13,813 nt of DNA from Deferribacteraceae bacterium. Its GTDB lineage: Bacteria; Chrysiogenota; Deferribacteres; Deferribacterales; JAISNW01. The position numbers and the translations under genes are program-made. Where the stretch lies: assembly GCA_031278965.1 (NCBI GenBank), contig JAITJJ010000172.1, positions 1 through 13,813 on the forward strand, read 5' to 3'. The notes beneath the pieces were generated by a model, which did not search any database, was not told the origin of the DNA, and saw nothing but the letters and a program-made list of their open reading frames with translations. Below, piece after piece: positions 1 to 5,624 of the stretch (position 1 is its first letter; each line of letters begins with the position of its first letter).

Positions 1-17
1 CGACGCTCTTCCGATCT
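1..17. other. Illumina TruSeq adapter remnant (assembly artefact)
   Basis: The first 17 bases, CGACGCTCTTCCGATCT, are identical to the 3' end of the Illumina TruSeq universal adapter. The uvrC reading frame runs cleanly up to base 18 and the adapter begins immediately after it, as expected from untrimmed adapter read-through at a contig end. These bases are not part of the genome. Confidence 0.96.
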
Positions 18-599
18 AAAGAAACGCCGTATCCCTTCAACAATTCCGTGATATGCTTCCCGTGAAATAAGTCTTTCGCACGGTGCCATACATTTATGAA
101 TCTGGTATTTAAGGCATATCTTTCCTTTTTTAAGCTGACTGTCTGTGCATGTTCTTAACGGAAAGGCTTCTCTTAAAAACTCTATGGTTTGCTTTAGCTC
201 CCCCGCACTTACAAACGGCCCGAAATAATACGCATCCGTATCTTTGGTATTGCGGGTATAGATAAGGCGCGCAAATTCCTCCTTTGTGAGCTTAACATAG
301 GGATACGCCTTGGAATCTTTTAGCAGAACGTTGTATTTGGGCTGCTCCGTTTTTATAAGGTTCATCTCCAGGAGAAAAGCCTCCGCTTCGTTGGAAACAA
401 CCATAGTGCGCACACTTTTGGCGGCGGCAAGCATCCTCTCGGTTTTAACGGTTTTAACGTTTGAATTGAAATAAGTTGCCAGCCGGGCTCTAAGATTTTT
501 GGCTTTCCCTACGTATAGCATCCGCTCTCCTGTTCCGGTAAAGATATAAACACCGGGAACTTCCGGTATATCTTTTAAGTTAATCTCATTAGGTGTCAT
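18..599 (-). CDS. uvrC: UvrC, excinuclease ABC subunit C, N-terminal part (cut by contig end)
   Basis: UvrC makes both incisions around a DNA lesion in nucleotide excision repair, acting after UvrA and UvrB in the cytoplasm. Only the first 194 codons are present, against about 600 in the usual protein. Residues 12-95 are the GIY-YIG nuclease domain: GVY at 16-18, YVGKAKNLR at 29-37, and a likely catalytic glutamate at E78 in LLEMNLIK. Four cysteines follow at C151, C162, C170 and C174 in the spacing seen in UvrC, where they are reported to bind a 4Fe-4S cluster. The ATG at 599 shares four bases with the stop of the upstream radical SAM gene (ATGA), so translation is probably coupled. The frame has no lesions. 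The protein ends at base 18 because adapter sequence begins there, not because of a stop codon. Confidence 0.95.
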
Positions 600-1531
600 T
601 TGCGCAGAGAATAATAGATTTCATTCTCATATTGGGAAGAGGTTAAAAGCCCCCGCACAAAAAGATCGTCCACCATTACTTCTGCCAGAGTCGGATCAAT
701 CGCAAGACCTTCCGCCAGATCCGCAACGGACATGGGGCGCATACGCAACGCTTTGCAAATATCTTCTTCAGATAATTCCAGGTTGTAATTGTCGGCGGCG
801 GAACAAGAAATCCCCGGTATTACAGCCCGTTCAACTCCGCATGATGAGAGCAATACATATTTTTCTGCAAGCTCTTCGTCCGACAGACGCAAAACCCCCG
901 GATAGGAAGGCGGTCTGAAAACTGTCATCAGATGAATTTGGAAATAATTTACTTTTTTAATATACTCTGCAAACGCTTTAAGATCCTCTTCGCTGTCGTT
1001 CACCCCTTTCACAAGGAGGAGCTCTATCAATAACTTGCCCTCATAATCACGGGAAAATTCTATTAACGCTTCCTTTATCTTTTTTATATCCACTGAGGGG
1101 TGCGGTTTATCAACAGACTTGAACTTCTCCTCAATGACAGCATCAATGCTGGGAACCACTATGTCAAACTTTTTCAGAGCTTGGACGACTTGGGGGATAT
1201 GAATTGTTGACGCATTTGTTAAGAGAATCACGGGGTGGCGGGCAACCTCTTTAATCCCGTCTAAAACCGCTTCAAATTCGGTATTTAAAGTGGGTTCCCC
1301 GTATCCCGTAACAGTTATAACATCCATGCGGTTTTCCGCCCGACGATAACACTCTTTAAATTCCGCCAATATCTTATCTGCAGACGAATAAGCCGCCCTG
1401 GTAACGACATGAGTTTGAGTTTTTCCCACCTCGCAGTAAATGCAGTCAAAAGAGCATATCTTTTCCGGGATAACGTTTACCCCAAGCGACCGCCCAAATC
1501 TCCTTGACAGGATAGGACCAAAGATATACAT
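596..1531 (-). CDS. Radical SAM protein, COG0731-like Fe-S oxidoreductase
   Basis: This 311-residue protein is a radical SAM enzyme. The cluster-binding motif is C26-SFD-C30-IY-C33 (CxxxCxxC), and it sits after a typical lead-in, FGPILSRRFGRSLGVNVIP. The segment TVTGYGEPTLN near residues 74-84 is the glycine-rich SAM-binding strand with the GEPTL signature of this COG0731-like group. The C-terminal 60 residues or so look like a small winged-helix domain (LSEEDICKALRMRPMSVADLAEGLAI). The substrate is unknown; relatives are often annotated simply as radical SAM proteins. A good ribosome-binding site (AGAGAGGAG) lies about 6 bases before the ATG. A possible promoter (TTGATT, 19-base spacer, TATATT) lies in the AT-rich gap upstream but is weak. 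Its TGA overlaps the uvrC ATG. Confidence 0.88.
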   Translation of the reverse strand: MYIFGPILSRRFGRSLGVNVIPEKICSFDCIYCEVGKTQTHVVTRAAYSSADKILAEFKECYRRAENRMDVITVTGYGEPTLNTEFEAVLDGIKEVARHPVILLTNASTIHIPQVVQALKKFDIVVPSIDAVIEEKFKSVDKPHPSVDIKKIKEALIEFSRDYEGKLLIELLLVKGVNDSEEDLKAFAEYIKKVNYFQIHLMTVFRPPSYPGVLRLSDEELAEKYVLLSSCGVERAVIPGISCSAADNYNLELSEEDICKALRMRPMSVADLAEGLAIDPTLAEVMVDDLFVRGLLTSSQYENEIYYSLRK

Positions 1532-1701
1532 CTATTCTCCTCTCTCTTCTTTTTTTACTCCCCTATTTCATTTCTAATATATCTAACATTTTTAACAAAT
1601 AATCAACCTTGACTTTAAGAATATTAAAATTTTTACATTTAATTTGCGAAGGACTGGATGCTTTGATTTATCTGGAGCAGGTAATTTGAGCAGCATGATA
1701 T

Positions 1702-2349
1702 CTATTCTCTTCTATCTTTTTTTAACACCTCAATCTCCCTTTCCAGCTTATCTATTCTTTCCAACAGGCAGTCAACTCTGGTTTCAATGGGATTAGAGAT
1801 TTTATCGTGACGGAGAGCGGAAGGCTTTGAATGATCTTTGATTTCCGATGCAGGGATCCCCACAACTACGGTGTTTCCCTTAACCGGCGAGACTACCACC
1901 GAGTTTGCCCCAATCTGCGAGGAGGAACCCACCTTAAACGGGCCGAGAACTTTAGCTCCAGTTCCCACCACAACTCTATTTTCCAATGTGGGGTGGCGCT
2001 TCTCTTTTTTCAGGCTGACGCCTCCCAAAGTTACGCCGTGATAAAGGGTTACATCATCCCCCACCTCCGCCGTTTCGCCGATCACAACCCCCATGCCGTG
2101 GTCTATAAACACACGGCGCCCGAGTTTCGCCGCGGGGTGAATCTCTATCCCTGTTAAGAATCTATTAATATGGGAAGTAAAGCGGGCAAGGAGAAAGAGG
2201 CGCTTTTGCCAGAGAAAGTGCGCCCAGCGGTGAATTATTACAGCGTGAAAACCCGGATAGCAGAGTATTACCTCCAATTTGCTGCGTGCTGCGGGGTCTC
2301 TGGTCAGGGCGGTTTCTATATCTTCACGAACTCTTGAAAAGAGCTTCAT
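1702..2349 (-). CDS. cysE: Serine O-acetyltransferase, CysE
   Basis: CysE transfers an acetyl group from acetyl-CoA to L-serine, giving O-acetylserine for cysteine synthesis. The 215-residue length matches the shorter EpsC/CysE type rather than the 273-residue enterobacterial enzyme. Residues 1-65 are the helical N-terminal domain. From about 70 the left-handed beta-helix hexapeptide repeats begin, with FIDHGMGVVIGETAEVGDD (D83, H84, E92), YHGVTLGG (H104) and KRHPTL (H119), matching the active-site region of the family. The C-terminal 25 residues are charged and probably a coiled coil (LLERIDKLEREIEVLKK), which is a little unusual and may support oligomerisation. The start codon overlaps the smpB stop as ATGA with only a weak ribosome-binding site of its own, so translational coupling is likely. 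Confidence 0.94.
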   Translation of the reverse strand: MKLFSRVREDIETALTRDPAARSKLEVILCYPGFHAVIIHRWAHFLWQKRLFLLARFTSHINRFLTGIEIHPAAKLGRRVFIDHGMGVVIGETAEVGDDVTLYHGVTLGGVSLKKEKRHPTLENRVVVGTGAKVLGPFKVGSSSQIGANSVVVSPVKGNTVVVGIPASEIKDHSKPSALRHDKISNPIETRVDCLLERIDKLEREIEVLKKDRRE

Positions 2350-2801
2350 CTGCTGCTTTTTACCGAATTTCTCAAAGCGCGCTCGGCTGTCCGCTTCATC
2401 TCTCTCTCCCTCTCGCTATGGCGCTTGTCATACAGCTTTTTCCCTTTTGCAACAGCAATGGAGATTTTTATATGTCGGTTTTTAATATATACCTTCAGTG
2501 GAACCGCCGCCAAACCTTGTTCCGTAATTTTCACGGAGAGATATTTTAACTGCCTCTTATGTAGCAGGAGTTTGCGGATTCTCAAAGGATCATGATTATT
2601 GATATTGCCGCCCTCGTATTCGGCAATATGGGCGTGCACCAAAAAGGCTTCCCCATTCCAAACCTTAATGTAAGCCTCTTTAAGGCTGATATGTCCCACC
2701 CTTACAGATTTAACCTCTGTTCCGGTCAAGATTATCCCCGCTTCAAACTCCTCTAAGATTTCAAAATCATGGAAAGCCTTCTTGTTGCTGGAGAGTGCCA
2801 T
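2346..2801 (-). CDS. smpB: SsrA-binding protein, SmpB
   Basis: SmpB binds tmRNA and carries it into stalled ribosomes for trans-translation. The 151-residue protein has the family features in order: NKKAFHDFEILEEFEAGI at 6-23, LTGTEVKSVR at 25-34, the conserved HDPLRIRKLLLHKRQ region around 70-84, and the basic C-terminal tail KGKKLYDKRHSEREREMKR that enters the decoding centre. It starts 15 bases after the rubrerythrin stop on the same strand and overlaps cysE by four bases. No Shine-Dalgarno sequence is visible before its ATG, so it may depend on read-on from rubrerythrin. I saw no ssrA (tmRNA) gene next to it. Confidence 0.96.
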   Translation of the reverse strand: MALSSNKKAFHDFEILEEFEAGIILTGTEVKSVRVGHISLKEAYIKVWNGEAFLVHAHIAEYEGGNINNHDPLRIRKLLLHKRQLKYLSVKITEQGLAAVPLKVYIKNRHIKISIAVAKGKKLYDKRHSEREREMKRTAERALRNSVKSSR

Positions 2802-2816
2802 AAAAACTATCTATGC

Positions 2817-3413
2817 TTAATAGTTTTCCACGTAAAGTTCAAAATATCCCTGCGGATGGGAGCATATCGGGCAGATATTTGGAGGGGTGGCGCCGGTGTG
2901 AATATGCCCGCACTTCATGCACTTCCAAGCTACAGCGCTCTCTTTCTTGTAAAATTTTCCGCTCTCTATGCTCTGAACAACAGCGGTATAACGTTTTTCG
3001 TGGTGATCTTCCACCGCCGCAATCTTGCGGTATTTAAACGCTATTTCGGGGAACCCCTCCTTTTCAGCTTCATCGGCGAAGGCGGTATAAAGCACTTCTG
3101 CCTCTTCATGTTCCCCCGCGGCGGCGGCTTTCAGGTTGGCGACCGTATCGCCTAACACCACAGGATAAGCCGCATTGACGTTTACTATCTCCGTGGTGTT
3201 CTTGTCCAGAGTTCCCGCAATAAGTTTATAAAACTCTTTTGCGTGCACGCGCTCATTATCGGCGGTGGAATTAAAAATGTTGGCGACCTGAATATACCCT
3301 TCTTTTTCCGCAACACCTGCAAATATCTGATAACGGTTTCTTGCCTGTGATTCGCCCGCGAAAGACTTCATAAGATTCAAAAGGGTATTTGTTCCCTTGA
3401 GGCTCTTTGACAT
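2817..3413 (-). CDS. rbr: Rubrerythrin
   Basis: Rubrerythrin is a cytoplasmic peroxidase of anaerobes that reduces hydrogen peroxide using electrons passed through a rubredoxin centre. The 198-residue protein has an N-terminal ferritin-like diiron domain with candidate ligands E21 (ESQARNRY), E54 and H57 (NERVHAKEF), E101 and E104 (GEHEEAEVLY), and E135 and H138 (VEDHHEKRY). The C-terminal rubredoxin-like domain has C165, C168, C181 and C184. The frame stays open upstream to 3479, but MSKSLKGTN at 3413 is chosen as the start because AGGGAG lies 9 bases before it, the family begins here, and the upstream 22 codons contain the predicted promoter -10 element. It is the first gene of the minus-strand block and sits just before smpB. 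Confidence 0.95.
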   Translation of the reverse strand: MSKSLKGTNTLLNLMKSFAGESQARNRYQIFAGVAEKEGYIQVANIFNSTADNERVHAKEFYKLIAGTLDKNTTEIVNVNAAYPVVLGDTVANLKAAAAGEHEEAEVLYTAFADEAEKEGFPEIAFKYRKIAAVEDHHEKRYTAVVQSIESGKFYKKESAVAWKCMKCGHIHTGATPPNICPICSHPQGYFELYVENY

Positions 3414-3450
3414 AGTTTTATTCTCCCTAAAAGATAAATATTGTATGATT

Positions 3451-3479
3451 AATATACTGAAACTCACAGAAAAATGCAA
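3451..3479 (-). promoter_or_regulatory. Candidate sigma-70-type promoter of rubrerythrin
   Basis: Read on the minus strand, TTGCAT (3474-3479) and TATATT (3451-3456) are separated by exactly 17 bases. The -10 matches the consensus at five of six positions but the -35 at only three. It is about 37 bases upstream of the rubrerythrin ATG, a fitting distance. Confidence 0.4.
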
Positions 3480-3480
3480 G

Positions 3481-3648
3481 TCAATTCGGATGGTTCAAAT
3501 TTTCAAAGATTTCAGGCTTTTTAATATCAGACATTTTAAGATTGTTAAAAACAATTGAAAACTCTCTCTGAAGTTTTGCCAATGGAGAAGAAAAAGCCGA
3601 GTGGAAATTAGGAGCCGCTATATCCCCTGTCACTTGCACCGACTTCAT
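3481..3648 (-). CDS. Short ORF of 55 codons, possible gene remnant
   Basis: The minus-strand frame from ATG at 3648 to TGA at 3481 is open for 55 residues, beginning MKSVQVTGDI and ending FENLNHPN. The composition (KLQREFSIVFNNLKMSDI) looks protein-like, with amphipathic helix character. No ribosome-binding site precedes the ATG, and an in-frame TAA lies seven codons upstream of it, so it is either the decayed end of a longer gene or a chance frame. It runs up to the rubrerythrin promoter. I do not recognise a family. Confidence 0.22.
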   Translation of the reverse strand: MKSVQVTGDIAAPNFHSAFSSPLAKLQREFSIVFNNLKMSDIKKPEIFENLNHPN

Positions 3649-3742
3649 CGTTTCATTCAAAGTGGTTTAAATTTCGCGCTAAACTCTATATACGCCGCCT
3701 GGAAGCAGAGCGTTTTAATGCCTTTACTATGGAACATTTAAG

Positions 3743-3783
3743 AATATGCCAATACCAACTCTATTCGTTGGTATTGGCATATT
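3743..3783. repeat. Perfect 17-bp inverted repeat (hairpin) at the start of repeat copy A
   Basis: The arm AATATGCCAATACCAAC (3743-3759) is the exact reverse complement of 3767-3783, with a 7-base loop TCTATTC. The following bases are T-rich but have no tight uridine tract, so it is not a textbook terminator. The matching place in copy B (about 12639-12676) keeps the loop sequence TCTATTC, but only about 8 bp of stem remain. Confidence 0.9.
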
Positions 3784-4010
3784 TCACCTTTTATTTTCAG
3801 TGCTTTTATAACATCTGAAGAGCAGGGAGAGTGCGGGAATGAAATCCCGCGTTTTTCAGATCTAATTCCGCGTATCGCCATAAATTGATAATTTTGGGAT
3901 TCTGTTTTGGCATTGTTCTTTTTTTAGGGATATTAAAACCTTTGTATTGTCCTGTTCAGAGCGGACTTCTGCTCTTTTAAGGTGCCGCTTTAAAACCTTC
4001 CTTTTTTTAG
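3748..4010. repeat. Dispersed repeat, copy A (about 260 bases)
   Basis: This stretch is closely similar, in the same orientation, to 12639-12967. The two copies share a 71-base block that is identical by eye (3862-3932 and 12813-12883), and the flanks match with scattered substitutions. Copy A lacks 59 bases present in copy B; the junction lies between 3861 and 3862. No transposase is encoded. A basic 54-codon minus-strand frame (3862-4026) is present, but the equivalent frame in copy B has a stop at its upstream end, so the repeat is more likely non-coding. It could be a MITE-like element, the end of a lost mobile element, or a structured RNA. Confidence 0.85.
3958..3978 (+). terminator. Terminator-like hairpin inside repeat copy A
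   Basis: AGAGCGG (3958-3964) pairs with CTGCTCT (3969-3975) around the loop ACTT and is followed by TTT. Copy B has AGAGCAG in the left arm, which pairs fully. The change in copy A turns an A-U pair into a G-U pair, so the fold survives in both copies. The short T run makes termination uncertain. Confidence 0.4.
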
Positions 4011-4041
4011 ACACTTTTTTTAGCATTTTTGAAAAATTTAT

Positions 4042-4070
4042 TTGTTATTAAAAATTATAAAATATATAGT
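4042..4070 (+). promoter_or_regulatory. Candidate sigma-70-type promoter of the DUF6809-like gene
   Basis: TTGTTA (4042-4047) and TATAGT (4065-4070) are separated by 17 bases in a very AT-rich stretch just after repeat copy A. The -10 has five of six consensus bases and the -35 four. It lies about 39 bases before the ATG at 4109. Confidence 0.45.
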
Positions 4071-4108
4071 ATATAAGGGTGTTTTTATCTGCGAAGAGGT
4101 GGTTTTGT

Positions 4109-4402
4109 ATGGGTTCTATCCTGCGCGAACTTTATCATGGGCAGATTTCTCCTCGGGAAAACGGGTTCTCAAAAAATAGGGAGCATGCCGCCGCCGCCAA
4201 AATGAGGGAAGCGCTGGAAGTTTTATCAAAAGGGCTGGATAATTCAGGAAGAGAGAATCTAAACAGATTGGAGGGTTTTTTCGGGGAGGTGCTTGACCTT
4301 GAAAAAGCCGAAGCCTTTGCTCTTGGGTTTAAGATTGCCATAAGGATTATGTGCGAAACATTCGGCAAAAGCGAGCCCTCATCGGATTTTGCCTACAGTT
4401 AA
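4109..4402 (+). CDS. Small DUF6809-like protein of unknown function
   Basis: The protein has 97 residues and no signal peptide or membrane segment. It begins MGSILRELYHGQISPRE, which resembles the start of DUF6809 proteins (a short helical family common in Clostridia, typically reading ILEELYYGNI.P). The rest is helical: a long charged helix with alanines and leucines, then LEKAEAFALGFKIAIRIMCE near the end, also like that family. The frame is open from 4079, but the ATG at 4109 is preferred because GAGGTGG lies 6 bases before it and the homology starts there. It stands alone between repeat copy A and the FecR operon with its own promoter, which fits an acquired gene. The family call is from memory of the pattern and is moderate; no function is known. 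Confidence 0.7.
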   Translation: MGSILRELYHGQISPRENGFSKNREHAAAAKMREALEVLSKGLDNSGRENLNRLEGFFGEVLDLEKAEAFALGFKIAIRIMCETFGKSEPSSDFAYS

Positions 4403-4449
4403 GGAATAACAAAGAAACGGAATAAAAATTTGCTCATCTCGCCCCCTTG

Positions 4450-4477
4450 GTTCCCCTCGATTTTTATTGAGGGGAAC
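4450..4477. terminator. Strong hairpin after the DUF6809-like gene, possible terminator
   Basis: GTTCCCCTC (4450-4458) pairs perfectly with GAGGGGAAC (4469-4477); two more pairs (one G-U) extend the stem to a six-base loop. It lies between the DUF6809-like stop and the FecR gene. There is no uridine tract directly after it (TTTT comes 7 bases later), so it may be a weak terminator or a leader hairpin of the FecR operon. Confidence 0.35.
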
Positions 4478-4511
4478 AGGACGGTTTTATTCAGGAGTTT
4501 AGAGGTGTTTT

Positions 4512-5606
4512 ATGTTAAACAAACTATGTGTTTTCTCCCTTTTATTTGCCCTGATATTTGCGGCTGCCGCCTTTGCGGCGCCTGAAGACCCCATAGGCGT
4601 GGCGGTGGGTGTGCATGGGGAGGTGCTCGTCACAAGGGGCGGCGAAACTGCCCGGATAGCTCTGAAAGACCCTCTGACAGTAAGCGATATTGTTTCTACC
4701 GGTGCGGACGGGAAGATAAAGATCCTTTTAAGAGACGACACCGCCATAACCCTAAGCGGAGATTCGGAGCTGGCTCTCGCGGAATTTGAGGATATAGGCG
4801 AATCCCCCGCGTTCAGCGCCCGTTTTGTCAAGGGGACTTTGCGCGTCATCACGGGAAAGATCACCGAAACGAACCCCGGGGGGTTTAAGATCACCACTCC
4901 TCACGCCACTGTGGGGATACGCGGAACAATACTCGGCTTAACCACAAATGACAGGAGCACCACCCTTCAGGTGCTGAACACCGATAAAGCCGTCATATTC
5001 AACGGAGCGGACATATACGAGAATTTTAAGGCGGTGGCGGAAAGAGGACGGGCACCCCGCATATCCCCGCTGAGCCGGAACGAAAAGGAAAACGCCATCA
5101 GGGAGATGGTTATAAACCCGGAAAACACCGGAGGTTCCGATAAAGATTCGGAAGAAACCGAAGGAGAGGAATTTTCAGGTGATCGGACGCCGGGAATTTG
5201 GGATGCGGACACCTCTCCTCTGGATGTTCTGCCGAATACAAACCTAATCGTAAGTTTTTCGGGGAATATAGCTGAAACCAACCCTTTCTCCTTTGATCTA
5301 AACCTCCGAAGCGGTTCTATCACCAACGCTGCGGCAAGCGGGAATTACGGGGATTTTACGTGGGATCTTAGGGGAGGCAGCGGAGAGTTGTGCACGGACG
5401 GGTTTTTTGAGATAGCAAACTTCGGCGGCACTGCAACCGCAACAAACGGTTCACTGCAGTTGAATTCCTCGCAAACATGGCTTTCCGGCAACTATGGTTC
5501 CGCAGGACACCTTATCATCGACGGAACTTTTCAGCTTACGCTGGAAGATTCGTTATCACCGGCTTTTTCCCATACAACGCTCCCTGCAAGCGGCGGAATA
5601 AAATAG
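4512..5606 (+). CDS. Secreted FecR-domain protein
   Basis: This 364-residue protein starts with a Sec signal peptide (residues 1-22, hydrophobic core CVFSLLFALIFAAAAF, cleavage after AFA). Residues 25-165 form a FecR domain: GVHGEVLVTRGGE at 33-45, then D.I.TG..GK..I....D.T..L, and the hallmark ITTPHATVGIRGT at 127-139. Residues 205-240 are an acidic low-complexity linker. Residues 240-345 are rich in alternating glycine, threonine and aromatic residues (SGSITNAAASGNYGDFTW, ATNGSLQL), suggesting a beta-sandwich or small barrel. This is not the anti-sigma FecR type, because there is no cytoplasmic N-terminus; it is an exported FecR-fold protein. There is no lipobox. The ribosome-binding site AGAGGTG (4501-4507) precedes the ATG. 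The next gene begins 18 bases after the stop, so they are probably co-transcribed. The ligand is unknown. Confidence 0.85.
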   Translation: MLNKLCVFSLLFALIFAAAAFAAPEDPIGVAVGVHGEVLVTRGGETARIALKDPLTVSDIVSTGADGKIKILLRDDTAITLSGDSELALAEFEDIGESPAFSARFVKGTLRVITGKITETNPGGFKITTPHATVGIRGTILGLTTNDRSTTLQVLNTDKAVIFNGADIYENFKAVAERGRAPRISPLSRNEKENAIREMVINPENTGGSDKDSEETEGEEFSGDRTPGIWDADTSPLDVLPNTNLIVSFSGNIAETNPFSFDLNLRSGSITNAAASGNYGDFTWDLRGGSGELCTDGFFEIANFGGTATATNGSLQLNSSQTWLSGNYGSAGHLIIDGTFQLTLEDSLSPAFSHTTLPASGGIK

Positions 5607-5624
5607 ACAGGGAGAGCGGAATTT

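Larger units (their letters stand above)
3481..4108. other. 628-base stretch without a confident gene
   Basis: Between the rubrerythrin promoter and the DUF6809-like gene there is no convincing conserved protein. The left part (3481-3742) holds only the doubtful 55-codon frame. The middle (about 3743-4010) is copy A of the dispersed repeat. The right part (4011-4108) is very AT-rich and carries the promoter of the next gene. Confidence 0.7.

Noticed and set aside
1831..2157. Plus-strand open frame of 108 residues inside cysE
   Set aside because: It is the complement of the CysE hexapeptide repeats and shows no family features of its own.
3414..3479. N-terminal extension of rubrerythrin starting at 3479 (22 extra residues)
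   Set aside because: The extension covers the predicted promoter -10 element, lacks a ribosome-binding site and is absent from the family; the ATG at 3413 has AGGGAG at 9 bases.
3748..4010. Dispersed repeat as an ordinary insertion sequence
   Set aside because: Neither copy encodes a transposase or a remnant of one; the open frames are short and broken in one copy.
4079..4108. Upstream start of the DUF6809-like gene at 4079
   Set aside because: It lies within about 10 bases of the predicted -10 element and has no ribosome-binding site; the ATG at 4109 has GAGGTGG and begins the recognisable pattern.
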